This document shows positions 25,889 through 35,007 of a DNA stretch of 64,000 nucleotides, one piece after another. Made by a program: the position numbers and the translations under genes. Within the stretch, counting starts at the first letter, position 1. The number at the start of each line of letters is the position of its first letter. Under the pieces are notes generated by a model. That model made no database searches. It saw only the letters and a program-made list of their open reading frames with translations, and was not told where the DNA came from. Origin of the DNA: Terriglobus roseus (lineage in GTDB: Bacteria > Acidobacteriota > Terriglobia > Terriglobales > Acidobacteriaceae); assembly GCF_900102185.1 (NCBI RefSeq), contig NZ_LT629690.1, positions 2,108,001 to 2,172,000 on the forward strand. Direction: 5' to 3'.

Positions 25889-26011
25889 TTAGCGTGCGTG
25901 ACGATAGTGATGATGAGCACGGTGATGGCGGTGGTGGCGCGGCTGGGCAGAGGCGACAGTTCCGGCAACTGTGAGAAGGGCAAGGAGAACAAGGGCGCTG
26001 CGACGAATCAT
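25889..26011 (-). CDS. 40-residue secreted histidine-rich peptide
   Basis: A short gene starting at ATG 26011. A TTG two codons upstream (26017) has the better-spaced GGAG ribosome site and may be the true start. The first 22 residues are a textbook signal peptide (MIRRSALVLLALL, ending TVASA). The mature peptide of about 18 residues is almost entirely His and Arg (PRHHRHHRAHHHYRHAR). Such peptides could bind zinc, nickel or copper in the periplasm, but that is inference from composition. It lies alone between tpiA and lepB, in the orientation of lepB. Confidence 0.6.
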   Translation of the reverse strand: MIRRSALVLLALLTVAGTVASAQPRHHRHHRAHHHYRHAR

Positions 26012-26134
26012 CTTCAAGGGAGAAGCTCCAGAATGGCAAAGCCATTGATCGCATTCTCCGCGAGTACTGCCGCAGCGTGACCTGTGAAAATGAAATTTTC
26101 TGCGGGGATGTTCCTTGCTTGATTCCCTGACGTC

Positions 26135-26692
26135 TTAGTGGACGACGCCAGCCTGATCAAAGGGCCAATACACAAAGCTGGCCTTGCCGTAAATCAGCGT
26201 GCGGTCTACCGGACCAAAGTCGCGGCTGTCCGACGAGATGGAACGGTGATCCCCCATGACGAAGTATTCGTTCGCGGGGATGGTCATCTCTGGCTGCGAA
26301 CGTTCGTCCGCGAATCTTACGGGGACATACGGCTCTTTGAGTTGCTTATCATTCACGAACACGCGGCCATGCTCAATACGCAAACGGTCGCCCGGAAGCG
26401 CAATGACTCGTTTGATATAGCTCTTGGTGAGGTCGCGGGGATAGTGGAAGACAACCACATCGCTGGGGTGGATTTCACCCACGTGATAGGCCAGTTTGTT
26501 GATGAACAGGCGATCCTGATCCTGCAACATGGGCACCATGCTGGTGCCTTCTACACGGACCGGCTGGTAAAGAAACAGAATGATAAACACTGAGACTGCG
26601 ACGGAGGCTAATACGTCTCTTAACCACGCCCAGGAGACGGCTTTGCGTACCGTAGTTGTCTCTTCCACGTTCTGCTGCTTTGCTTCGTCCAT
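26135..26692 (-). CDS. lepB: Signal peptidase I
   Basis: 185 residues from the ATG at 26692; the open frame extends further but homologues begin near here and a GAAGGG ribosome site precedes it. One membrane helix (about 27-42) anchors the catalytic domain outside the cytoplasmic membrane. The catalytic Ser51 is in EGTSMVPML and the general base Lys94 in YIKRVIALPGD. The C-terminal box reads GDHRSISSDSRDFGPV. It removes signal peptides from exported proteins, of which this window encodes many. It is divergent from murQ. Confidence 0.95.
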   Translation of the reverse strand: MDEAKQQNVEETTTVRKAVSWAWLRDVLASVAVSVFIILFLYQPVRVEGTSMVPMLQDQDRLFINKLAYHVGEIHPSDVVVFHYPRDLTKSYIKRVIALPGDRLRIEHGRVFVNDKQLKEPYVPVRFADERSQPEMTIPANEYFVMGDHRSISSDSRDFGPVDRTLIYGKASFVYWPFDQAGVVH

Positions 26693-26832
26693 TGCCCTTC
26701 TACTACTGTATAAGACGGGCAAGATGACACAATAGTCACAGTCCGGGGCGGTTCCGCAGATATCTGAAAGGATTTCCCCGGCATCGAAAGAGCTTGGACT
26801 AGAATGACGATGGCGAAGGACATAGAAGATCC

Positions 26833-27792
26833 ATGCCTGCACTCATGATCGAAGAACAGAACAAACCGGCCCTGCAAGATAAGCAGGGCATCCGCTCTCT
26901 GGCCACCGAGCGGCAAAATGAAGCTTCTGAAGGGTTCGACACCAAGTCGGCTCTTGAGATTGCGCGCATCATCAATGCGGAAGATGCGAAAGTCGCCGCA
27001 GCGGTGAAGAAGGCACTTCCGGAAATTGCGCAGGTCATCGACGTGGTGGCGCGCTGTCTTCGGGATGGCGGACGGCTCATTTACGTGGGTGCCGGTTCGT
27101 CGGGGCGCATTGCCTCGCTGGATGCAGCGGAATGTCCGGCTACCTTCTCAACCCAGCCAGCACAGGTGCAGTACATCATGTGTGGCGGCCCCAAGGCACT
27201 TGCCAGCGCCGCGGACGTGAATGAAGACTCCCCTGAGATGGGCCAGCGTGACATTGCCAAGCGGCGCCCTACGCGTAAAGACATCGTGATCGGCATCTCG
27301 GCTTCCGGACGTACTCCGTACGTTGTGGGAGCGGTAGAGTATGCCCGCTTGCGAGGCGCACAGACTGCGGCCATTGTCTGCAACCAGAACACGAGACTGG
27401 CGGACGCTGCGGACATCTGCATGGTGGCGGAAGTGGGACCTGAGGTGATCAGCGGATCGACGCGCCTGAAGGCCTCCACGGCGCAGAAGATGATCACCAA
27501 CATGATCACGACGGGCGCGATGACTCGGCTTGGATATGTGTACGACAACCTGATGGTCAACGTGCACATGAAGAACGAGAAACTGGTGGAACGCGGCATC
27601 AATGTGCTGCAGCGCGTGACCGGCGTGGACCGCGAAACTGCGATTCGCACGATCAAGTCCGCTGGTAAGTCCATCCCGATTGCCGTGGTTATGCTGAAGG
27701 CGAGCGTGGATAAGATGGAAGCCGTTCGACGTTTGCAAAAGTCTGATGGCAACGTTCGTCGCGCGATTGAGAACGCACCACTCGACCTCTAA
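26833..27792 (+). CDS. murQ: N-acetylmuramic acid 6-phosphate etherase
   Basis: 319 residues, slightly longer than the usual 300. MurQ splits the lactyl ether of MurNAc-6-phosphate to give GlcNAc-6-phosphate, which NagA then deacetylates, so it belongs to cell-wall recycling. Its SIS sugar-phosphate domain shows VGAGSSGRIASLDAAECPAT and GISASGRTPYV, and a C-terminal helical part carries KSAGKSIPIAVVMLKA. A short charged N-terminal leader precedes the conserved LATERQNEAS start. It is transcribed alone, ending at a strong two-way terminator. Its likely partners nagA and namZ are 26-31 kb away. Confidence 0.97.
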   Translation: MPALMIEEQNKPALQDKQGIRSLATERQNEASEGFDTKSALEIARIINAEDAKVAAAVKKALPEIAQVIDVVARCLRDGGRLIYVGAGSSGRIASLDAAECPATFSTQPAQVQYIMCGGPKALASAADVNEDSPEMGQRDIAKRRPTRKDIVIGISASGRTPYVVGAVEYARLRGAQTAAIVCNQNTRLADAADICMVAEVGPEVISGSTRLKASTAQKMITNMITTGAMTRLGYVYDNLMVNVHMKNEKLVERGINVLQRVTGVDRETAIRTIKSAGKSIPIAVVMLKASVDKMEAVRRLQKSDGNVRRAIENAPLDL

Positions 27793-27809
27793 GACAAACT
27801 TTATGCGTA

Positions 27810-27839
27810 AGAATGGGCCAGCGATTGCTGGCCCATTCT
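27810..27839. terminator. Two-way terminator between murQ and the sensor kinase
   Basis: A perfect 13-base stem (27810-27822 with 27827-27839) and a GATT loop lie between converging genes. Confidence 0.85.
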
Positions 27840-27856
27840 GTCTATACAGAGGTGGC

Positions 27857-29677
27857 TTAGGTTGCTGAGACCGCGTCCAGTTCGTCTTCGATTGCTTCTT
27901 CTTCCGATACCGCTGGAAAAAACATGACGAAGCATGTTCCCGAATGCTCTCCTTCGCGGGTGCGAAGTCGTACCAGGCCGCGATGCTTGCGAATGATCTC
28001 TTCACTGACCCAGAGGCCAAGTCCTGTACCCGTTGCGTGCTTGGTGGTGAAGAACGCTTCAAAGACTTTACGTGCGGTCTCTGCAGACATGCCATGACCG
28101 GTATCAGCCACCGTGAGTAAAACGCCACCCGAAGGATGCGAGGTTTGGCGTATGCGAACGGACAACGTACCGCCGCCAGGCATGGCATCCAATGAATTTG
28201 CCACGAGGTTTGCAAGAAGCTGACGCATCTCTCCGGCAAAACACATCAGTGATGTGTCTCCGCGGCTTTCGCGCAGAACGTTGATATTGGCGCGCAGCAG
28301 ACGAGGCTGATAGAGCGTGAAAACTGAATCCACAATCTCATTCAGATCAACGCGTGCACGCGATACCGACTGCCGGTAGAAGCGGAGCGTTTGTTGCGTG
28401 ACCTGCGCGACGCGTGCAAGTTCTTCCTGCGCCATCTCAATGAAGCCGACCGCACCGCCATCCATGGGCTCATGATTGCGAAGGATGTAAAGAAGATTGG
28501 TTACGGATTCAAGCGGGTTATTAATCTCATGCGCGACGCTGGCTGCAAGACGACCAGCAGCGGCCAGTTTTTCTGTGCGACGCAACGTCTCTTCTGCCTT
28601 GAGGCGTTCGGTGATCTCGCTGCCCACGACACCCACCCAGCGCACGCTGTCTGAGGCTGTCCGCACGGGATAGAACTGCATCAACCATGCTCGTGGCGAA
28701 TCTTCGCGCCCGTCCTGCAGTTCAAGATTGCGAATGCCTTGCCCCGTTTTGAAGACTTCTGCTGCGCGAGCCTGCACCTCTCGCGCTAAGGAACCGGCGA
28801 GAATGCCGCCGTCTGCATCCTGCGTGGCGAACATGACCGAGAAGAAGTCGTTCTGGCGCACGATCTGAAAGTCCGCATCGAGGAAGGCAAAGCCGATGGG
28901 TGCGTTGCCCAACATGGAATCGAGCAGTGCCAATGTCTCCAACAATCCGCTGCGCTGCTCTTCGAGCTCACGCACCATGGTGTTGAAGTTTTCGGTGAGC
29001 ACACCAGCTTCATTCCGTCCTGTGACGGGCAAAGGAAACTCAGGATTGGGCAGAGTGCCGCGTAATACGCCGTGCGTTGCCGTGCTGAGCCTGCGGATGG
29101 GCTTGGTCATGCGGCGCACGATCAGAAAGATGGGTAGCAGATTGGCGAGTAGCGCGAGAGCACCATACGTCAGCGCAATGCGGGCGATGGCGGTGACTGT
29201 GCTGGCTCCAGAGGTTGGATTGGGCTCCAGCCACAGCAGTGCGACCGGTTTGCCATTTTCCAGCAGAGGCGTGACCGCCTCCACCTGCCCTCGTTTCGAA
29301 CGGAAGATGTGCTGCCCTGTGACGGTGGGCAGGACTTTGCGTTCTTCGTCGTCCAGATCGCGGTTCATGCCGCCCCTGCTGGCAGCGACGGTATTGCCGC
29401 TAAGATCTGTCAGTCGCGTGGACTGGATGCTGGGCGCGATCTCGGCAAGCTCCAGCAGTTCACGGAGGCCCTCGCTGTCGCCACGGCGAATGCGTTCCGT
29501 GCAGGCGGCGGCCAAACGATCAATCTGGCTGGAGATACGTGCTTCCAGGCTCTTTCGTGATGCCTGTCTTGTACTGACAACCACGTAATAGAGGTAGCCG
29601 CTGAGCACAAGCGTCTGTGCAAGGATGATTCCAAGCACAAGCTGGCCAAAAAACGTTCGCGGCACGAGGCGGCGCAT
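27857..29677 (-). CDS. Membrane sensor histidine kinase (orphan)
   Basis: 606 residues from the ATG at 29677 (a GTG at 29692 is possible). Numbered from the GTG: membrane helix 15-37, periplasmic sensor domain about 40-170, second helix about 174-192, HAMP linker 193-245 (RRMTKPIRRLSTATHG), PAS domain about 255-365, then the HisKA domain with the phosphoacceptor His388 (SVAHEINNPLE). The ATPase domain follows with N-box NLVANSLDAMPGGG, DTGHGMS and GTGLGLWVSEEI. It should autophosphorylate on a signal sensed outside the membrane. No response regulator is adjacent, so its partner is unknown. Confidence 0.93.
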   Translation of the reverse strand: MRRLVPRTFFGQLVLGIILAQTLVLSGYLYYVVVSTRQASRKSLEARISSQIDRLAAACTERIRRGDSEGLRELLELAEIAPSIQSTRLTDLSGNTVAASRGGMNRDLDDEERKVLPTVTGQHIFRSKRGQVEAVTPLLENGKPVALLWLEPNPTSGASTVTAIARIALTYGALALLANLLPIFLIVRRMTKPIRRLSTATHGVLRGTLPNPEFPLPVTGRNEAGVLTENFNTMVRELEEQRSGLLETLALLDSMLGNAPIGFAFLDADFQIVRQNDFFSVMFATQDADGGILAGSLAREVQARAAEVFKTGQGIRNLELQDGREDSPRAWLMQFYPVRTASDSVRWVGVVGSEITERLKAEETLRRTEKLAAAGRLAASVAHEINNPLESVTNLLYILRNHEPMDGGAVGFIEMAQEELARVAQVTQQTLRFYRQSVSRARVDLNEIVDSVFTLYQPRLLRANINVLRESRGDTSLMCFAGEMRQLLANLVANSLDAMPGGGTLSVRIRQTSHPSGGVLLTVADTGHGMSAETARKVFEAFFTTKHATGTGLGLWVSEEIIRKHRGLVRLRTREGEHSGTCFVMFFPAVSEEEAIEDELDAVSAT

Positions 29678-29759
29678 GTAACTGATTATCACGCACGGAC
29701 AAGCCTACGCGAAAGCGCCGCGGGAAAGTATGACAATCCATTTCGAGAACTGTTGCGTT

Positions 29760-31049
29760 TTAAACGGCGAACGGCTCCGTGAGAGATGGGCTCTGCGGCG
29801 TGAATAAAACTCCACCTTGCGGCGTAATGTGCATGCAATCTTCAAGGCGAACACCAAATTCATTCGGCAGATAGATACCGGGTTCGTCACTGAAGCACAT
29901 GCCTGTTTCAAGGATCGTCTTGTTGCCGCGCACCAGGTATGGCCACTCATGGCCGTCCATGCCGATGCCATGGCCGACGCGGTGTGTAAAGGTCTTGTAA
30001 TCAGGGCCGAAGCCGGCAGCGGTGATGATGTCGCGTGCGGCTTTGTCTACGGACTGGCATTCGTTGCCTGCCTTGGCGGCGTCGCGTGCGGCAGCCTGCG
30101 CTTTGTGTACGGTGTCGAAGACGCGTTTCATCTTGTCTGACGGTGTGCCGTAAACGAAGGTCCGCGAGATGTCTGCGGCGTAGCCTTCGACGGTGCAACC
30201 GTCGTCGATGAGGACGATGTCGTTTTCCTTGATGACCTGCGGTTTGATGGAGCCGTGCGGCAATGCGCTGTAGATGCCGGTTTCGCAGCTTGAGAATCCG
30301 GGGAATCCACTCTTGACGTAGGCTGCGCCCATGAGTGCGCTGAAGTCAGCGGTGTTCATGCCGGGGTGGCCAGCCTTCCATGCGGCTTCGTAGACAGAGA
30401 GCGTTACCTGATTGGCCAGAGTGAGTAGATCAAGCTCGTGCTTTGTCTTGATTCGGCGGCAGCCCGCGGTGATGGGTGTTCCATCGACTACTTGCAAGCC
30501 CGGATTGGCTTTTGCGATTTCTGATGCGTAGATGTAGGGTGTCTTCTCTTCGATGCCGATCTTGCCGGTGCGCAGACCTGCGTCGGCCAAGCCTTTGCCT
30601 ACGAGAGCGAACGGGCTTTCGTCCTCGTGCCAGGTGTAGATGCGCACGTTCTGGCCGCCGGGGATGGTGTCGAGGCGTTCGCGCATGCGGTCTTCTTCAA
30701 ATGACGGACAAACGAGAAATGCTGCGCCTTTGACGGGAATGATGAATGCGAACATGCGTTCGCTGTTGCCGCTGCGAATGCCGGTGAAGTACACCATGGA
30801 GGTTCCGCCCGCCAGCAGAACTCCCGCGTATCCCTGCTTCGCCATCAACTCCTGCGCGCGGGCGATGCGTTCGCCACGTTCGGCAACGGTGATGGGGGTT
30901 GCCTCAGACTTACGGTTGGGGAGAGCTGCGATGGATGGCGGCAGGGGGCCTTTCACGGGCGCTTGGGTTTCCGGGCGCTGGGCGTCGGCCATGAAGGATG
31001 TGGAAGCTGCTGCCAATGCGGCGGTCGAGAGAAAATGGCGGCGGTTCAT
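29760..31049 (-). CDS. M24-family Xaa-Pro aminopeptidase-like protein with Tat signal
   Basis: 429 residues. The ATG at 31049 has an AAGGAG ribosome site eight bases upstream and opens a twin-arginine-type signal (MNRRHFLSTAALAAAS). The creatinase-like N-terminal domain (about 60-190) precedes the pita-bread metallopeptidase fold. Metal ligands are visible in LIDDGCTVEGYAADISRTF (two Asp), HRVGHGIGMDGHEWP (His), DEPGIY (Glu) and VRLEDCMHIT (Glu). These enzymes remove N-terminal residues before proline and use two Mn, Co or Zn ions. Export through Tat would fit folding and metal loading in the cytoplasm. Confidence 0.9.
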   Translation of the reverse strand: MNRRHFLSTAALAAASTSFMADAQRPETQAPVKGPLPPSIAALPNRKSEATPITVAERGERIARAQELMAKQGYAGVLLAGGTSMVYFTGIRSGNSERMFAFIIPVKGAAFLVCPSFEEDRMRERLDTIPGGQNVRIYTWHEDESPFALVGKGLADAGLRTGKIGIEEKTPYIYASEIAKANPGLQVVDGTPITAGCRRIKTKHELDLLTLANQVTLSVYEAAWKAGHPGMNTADFSALMGAAYVKSGFPGFSSCETGIYSALPHGSIKPQVIKENDIVLIDDGCTVEGYAADISRTFVYGTPSDKMKRVFDTVHKAQAAARDAAKAGNECQSVDKAARDIITAAGFGPDYKTFTHRVGHGIGMDGHEWPYLVRGNKTILETGMCFSDEPGIYLPNEFGVRLEDCMHITPQGGVLFTPQSPSLTEPFAV

Positions 31050-31246
31050 GAAAATTCTCCTTCGCGCCGAACGCATGACGCGGTGGCGCTTCCCTGCAGA
31101 AATGTTTGAGTAACAACAAGGTATCAGCAAGTGGCGCGTACAACAGCGGTCGGAGAAAAAAGTTGCGCGCAACGATTGCGTACAGCCGTGTTTGTATCTG
31201 CAGAGCGCATGCAAATGTTGCCGCTCTCGTAAGGAGTAACCCCGTC

Positions 31247-31651
31247 ATGAAACAGATCCTCCTGACCTCTGCCCTTCTTCTCTCGTTTGCAGGCACTGCC
31301 GCATTCGCGCAGGCTGCCGCACCGCAGACCGCTGCACCGCAAACGCAGGTAACGCACAAGCATCACCGTCGCGCGCACAACCCGCATAAGGTCGCGCTGA
31401 AGATGGGTAAGAAGCTTGGCCTGTCTCAGGACCAGACGGCGAAGCTGGAACCGATCCTGGCGGAACGTCAGCAGAAGATGAAGGCGCTTCATACCGACAC
31501 GACACTCACCGCCGATCAGAAGAAGGATCAGCGTCATCAGATTCAGCAGAACACCCAGACCGAGATGTCTGGCGTGTTGACACCGGAGCAGATGCAGCAG
31601 TTGAAGACCATGCGTCAGGCGCATCGTCATGGCGCTAAAACGGGTGCTTAA
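31247..31651 (+). CDS. Small secreted LTxxQ/Spy-like periplasmic protein
   Basis: 134 residues; start chosen for AAGGAG ten bases upstream and an immediate signal peptide (about 1-21, ending AAFA). The mature part is basic and helical: a His-rich stretch (HKHHRRAHNPHK), then KLGLSQDQTAKLEPILAERQQKM, then DTTLTADQKKDQRHQIQQNT and GVLTPEQMQQLKTM. The paired L(S/T)xxQ motifs are the mark of the Spy/CpxP family of periplasmic chaperones and stress sensors. Function in this organism is inferred from family likeness only. Confidence 0.75.
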   Translation: MKQILLTSALLLSFAGTAAFAQAAAPQTAAPQTQVTHKHHRRAHNPHKVALKMGKKLGLSQDQTAKLEPILAERQQKMKALHTDTTLTADQKKDQRHQIQQNTQTEMSGVLTPEQMQQLKTMRQAHRHGAKTGA

Positions 31652-31669
31652 GCCTGTCTGCACTGACAT

Positions 31670-31695
31670 AAGAGCGCGGAGCGATCCGCGCTCTT
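31670..31695. terminator. Two-way terminator after the Spy-like gene
   Basis: A perfect 11-base stem (31670-31680 with 31685-31695) and GCGA loop lie between converging genes. Confidence 0.8.
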
Positions 31696-31697
31696 GC

Positions 31698-33296
31698 TCA
31701 TTTCGCTTGTATCCAGGCGTGAGAAGGCAGCGTTCTGCGAAACGCGCCTAATTGGGGCAGCAAACGCTTTGCCGCGTCCGTTGATGTGGCATAGAACGAC
31801 ACGCCGATGGTAGAAATCGGGCTCTCGAAGTATTGCTGCGATTCATGCAGGACGCCCAGTTTGATCCAGTCTGGCGGAGGGCTGGCAAACCAAGAATCGT
31901 AGATCATGACGAGCTCAACATCGTGTTTCTTGGTGACGCGATCGAGCCATGCGGTGTCGCGTTTTTTCTCACGCAGGGTTTCCAGGTTCGCCAATCCGAT
32001 GAGATCCAGAACGTAGAACTTGCCGTAAGCGTTGAAACTGACCCAGCCGAGGTCGTTCACAGCGACGTTTTCTGAGCCTACCTGCTGCAGGAAGCGATGC
32101 ATTTCGTATTGCTGGCGGGCAATTTGGAGAGATGCACCGGGCGATCCCAGTAGAGGCGGAAGAAAAGCGACAGCACTCAATAGAGTGAGGAGCCATATGA
32201 CAGGCGCAAGCAGCTTCTGCCCTTTCATGGCGTGAAGTGTCAGGCCTAATGCAAGAAGCAGAACGAAGATTCGGAGTGCAACGTCGTATCGGAAGTACCA
32301 GTCGTATGGCCCAACGAGAACCATGGCTACTGCAGCCAACAGGACTGCCATCATGGGCCACATTGTGTAACGTCGCCGGAGGTATACGCAGCATGTTGCA
32401 ATCGCCAACAGGCACAAGAAGATGATGCGACGTGACGGCCGCACAAACAGGTTTTTCGCATTGACGGCGACCAGACCTATCAGATGGGTGAGGCCAGTTG
32501 AGCGGCCGCTGCTGGCTTCCATGCCGCCCTTCGCCATGACGGAGTTCGGGAATGGTGGCAATCCATGCGCGTGAAGAAAAAGCCCAAGCCCAACCAACGG
32601 CAAGATGCTGACGACGAAGACCGTCACGGCTATCCCGTAGCGACGCTTCAGCAGCAACGCCGCGCAGACCGCGCCTGTGTAGACAACGTTCTCGTAGCGG
32701 ACGGCGGGCGCGAGCGCAGCGGCTGCCAGATAGGGCCACGCGACTGAACCGCCCTCATACACACGGAAGATCGCGATCACGCATGCGACGACGAGCAATA
32801 CCTGAAGGGAGTGCTCCATGCCGGTCATGGTCAGGCCCGGCATGTTTGCCGCAAGTACCAGGCAGATGGCAAGTCCAGCGATAGAGGGGTTGCCGAATCC
32901 GGCAGATCGTAGCCGCGGTTCCAGCCAGCGGGCCAGCAGGATGCAGGTTCCGAGTGAGAACACCATATTCAGGAACAATGGCACCCACTCGGCCACTATG
33001 GTCCGACTGAGCGGCGCGAGCAAAAATGGCCATAGCACGCTGGAAGAGGGCGACGTCGTTTCGCCCGGATTGATTCCGTAATGGCCGATTGCGATGTTCT
33101 GCGCAAGTGCCAGATGGATGTACGGGTCGTCCAGTGTGTAGCTGAAATGTGGGGCGCGCAGGAGCACGATCATCAACATCACGGCTATGGCCGTGAGATA
33201 GACGACGATCATGACGGGAGCAATGACTTTTTGGTTGGCTGCCAACTCCATGTTTTCCGAATGGCGGCTCCCGGTCAGGTCAACGGATTTCAACAT
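31698..33296 (-). CDS. Polytopic membrane protein, glycosyltransferase-39/mannosyltransferase-like
   Basis: 532 residues from the ATG at 33296 (33251 is an alternative). About eleven membrane helices cover residues 20-420, followed by a soluble C-terminal domain of about 120 residues. The first external loop holds SYTLDDPYIHLALAQNI; an acidic DD pair in this position is typical of GT-C enzymes that transfer sugars from polyprenyl-phosphate donors. The loop with GETTSPSSSVLWPFLLAPL also resembles that superfamily. No acceptor can be named. It is divergent from murA with a gap of only 60 bases. Confidence 0.65.
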   Translation of the reverse strand: MLKSVDLTGSRHSENMELAANQKVIAPVMIVVYLTAIAVMLMIVLLRAPHFSYTLDDPYIHLALAQNIAIGHYGINPGETTSPSSSVLWPFLLAPLSRTIVAEWVPLFLNMVFSLGTCILLARWLEPRLRSAGFGNPSIAGLAICLVLAANMPGLTMTGMEHSLQVLLVVACVIAIFRVYEGGSVAWPYLAAAALAPAVRYENVVYTGAVCAALLLKRRYGIAVTVFVVSILPLVGLGLFLHAHGLPPFPNSVMAKGGMEASSGRSTGLTHLIGLVAVNAKNLFVRPSRRIIFLCLLAIATCCVYLRRRYTMWPMMAVLLAAVAMVLVGPYDWYFRYDVALRIFVLLLALGLTLHAMKGQKLLAPVIWLLTLLSAVAFLPPLLGSPGASLQIARQQYEMHRFLQQVGSENVAVNDLGWVSFNAYGKFYVLDLIGLANLETLREKKRDTAWLDRVTKKHDVELVMIYDSWFASPPPDWIKLGVLHESQQYFESPISTIGVSFYATSTDAAKRLLPQLGAFRRTLPSHAWIQAK

Positions 33297-33356
33297 ACAA
33301 AAGGAACCTCTCCCGATAACCTGCAAACCTGCCAAGTCTTCCGTAGACTGAGATAC

Positions 33357-34643
33357 ATGGATAAGTTTGTTGTCCGTGGTGGCAATCCGTTGCTTGGCAC
33401 CATCAAGGTTTCCGGCGCAAAGAACTCTGCTCTTCCCTGCATGGCTGCGGCCATCCTTACGGAAGAGGAAGTCGTTCTAGAAAACATTCCCCAGGTCCGC
33501 GATATTGAGACCGAACGCAAGCTGCTGGAAAGCATGGGCGCGCACGTGGAGCTGGGTTATGGCCGCGCGCAGCATCGCACCACGATTCAGTGCGCTGTGC
33601 TGTCTGATCCGGAAGCCAAGTACGAGATTGTGAAGACCATGCGTGCGTCTTCGCTGGTGCTGGGACCGCTGGTGGCGCGTGCTGGCATTGCTCGCGTTGC
33701 GCTGCCGGGCGGATGCTCCATTGGCGACCGCCCCATCGACCTTCATTTGAAGGGTCTGGAGCTGATGGGCGCGAAGATTACGCAGGAGTATGGCTACATT
33801 GAAGCCAAGGCGGAACGCCTGAAGGGCGCGCATATTTCCTTTGACAAGATCACCGTTACCGGCACGGAAGACCTGCTGATGGCCGCGACGCTGGCCGACG
33901 GCGAAACCGTGATGGAAAACTGCGCACAGGAACCGGAAGTGACCGACCTGGCCGAGATGCTGATTGGCATGGGTGCGCACATTGAAGGCGCAGGCACTTC
34001 GACGATTCGTGTGAAGGGCGTATCGAAGCTGCACGGTGTGCGGCATCGCATTAATCCCGACCGCATTGAGGCTGGCACGTTCCTGATTGCGGGCGCTATC
34101 TCGGGCGGCGACCTGAATGTGGATTGCCTGAACCCAGCGCATCTGGGCGCTGTGATTGCCAAGCTGGAAGAGTGCGGCGTCCGCATGGATATTGGCAAGG
34201 ACAACATTCGCGTTCGCAGCGAAGGCAGCGGATCGCTAAAGGCCGCGGACGTTACCACCGTGGAGTATCCGGGCTTCCCCACTGACATGCAGGCGCAGTA
34301 CATGGCGCTGGCTACGCAGGCGGAAGGCACCAGCGTTATCACGGAAAACATCTTTGAAAACCGCTTCATGCACGTGCCGGAGCTGTCGCGCATGGGAGCA
34401 AACATCCGCGTTGAAGGCCGCACGGCTACGGTTCGCGGACGTACGCCGCTGCAGTCGGCTGCGGTTATGTGCAGCGATCTTCGCGCTTCAGCTTCGCTGG
34501 TGCTGGCTGCGCTGATTGCGGATGGCGAGACGATTCTGGATCGCGTGTACCACATTGACCGTGGCTACGAGCGCATTGAAGAAAAGCTTCGCGGAGTGGG
34601 CGCGCAGATTCGCCGTATGGGCGAAGTCTTCGGCAAACGATAG
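33357..34643 (+). CDS. murA: UDP-N-acetylglucosamine 1-carboxyvinyltransferase
   Basis: 428 residues, the usual length. MurA joins enolpyruvate to UDP-GlcNAc, the first committed step of peptidoglycan synthesis. The N-terminus MDKFVVRGGNPL and the catalytic pair in SGAKNSALPC (Lys and Asn) are typical, and the active-site Cys is present in LPGGCSIGDRP, so the enzyme should be fosfomycin-sensitive. Later motifs RINPDRIEAGTF-like (HRINPDRIEAGTFLIAG) and EYPGFPTDMQAQ also match. The ATG is seven bases after a TAGACT box with no ribosome site between, suggesting leaderless translation. Confidence 0.97.
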   Translation: MDKFVVRGGNPLLGTIKVSGAKNSALPCMAAAILTEEEVVLENIPQVRDIETERKLLESMGAHVELGYGRAQHRTTIQCAVLSDPEAKYEIVKTMRASSLVLGPLVARAGIARVALPGGCSIGDRPIDLHLKGLELMGAKITQEYGYIEAKAERLKGAHISFDKITVTGTEDLLMAATLADGETVMENCAQEPEVTDLAEMLIGMGAHIEGAGTSTIRVKGVSKLHGVRHRINPDRIEAGTFLIAGAISGGDLNVDCLNPAHLGAVIAKLEECGVRMDIGKDNIRVRSEGSGSLKAADVTTVEYPGFPTDMQAQYMALATQAEGTSVITENIFENRFMHVPELSRMGANIRVEGRTATVRGRTPLQSAAVMCSDLRASASLVLAALIADGETILDRVYHIDRGYERIEEKLRGVGAQIRRMGEVFGKR

Positions 34644-34663
34644 TCAACAAAACAAACAGTGTA

Positions 34664-34688
34664 AAAGGCCCGGCGATGCCGGGCCTTT
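34664..34688. terminator. Two-way terminator after murA
   Basis: A perfect 11-base stem (AAAGGCCCGGC with GCCGGGCCTTT) and a three-base loop, between murA and the converging 63-residue gene. Confidence 0.88.
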
Positions 34689-34694
34689 GCATTT

Positions 34695-34886
34695 TCAATC
34701 TGCCAAAGCAGGGATTCCCATGCGTTGAAGTTTCTCCCGAAGAGGCATGCCTGTGAGCGTTTGGCGCGCCACCTTTTCCTGCACCGGGTCTTCATTGGGA
34801 TCGTGCATGTTGAAGAGGACTTTGGCGGCTAAGGCCAGAGGCAGAACAAACATCACGGCAAAGACAAACAGGGCGGGTTCGATCAT
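34695..34886 (-). CDS. 63-residue small membrane protein
   Basis: Residues about 4-26 form one membrane helix (ALFVFAVMFVLPLALAAKVL), followed by a charged cytoplasmic part (HDPNEDPVQEKVARQTL, then GMPLREKLQRMGIPALAD). An AGGAG lies about 14 bases before the ATG, a little far. The clear membrane-then-soluble design and position just before a terminator support a real gene. No family recognised. Confidence 0.6.
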   Translation of the reverse strand: MIEPALFVFAVMFVLPLALAAKVLFNMHDPNEDPVQEKVARQTLTGMPLREKLQRMGIPALAD

Positions 34887-35007
34887 CTGGGAAGTCGTAT
34901 CTCCTGCGGATATGCGGGGCTGACCTTCTCATCGGCTTCCCCGGGAAACCCTTGAGCGAGTTAGTATGGAAGCCACAACATCCAATTCCCGCAGGAGTTC
35001 TCTGCCC

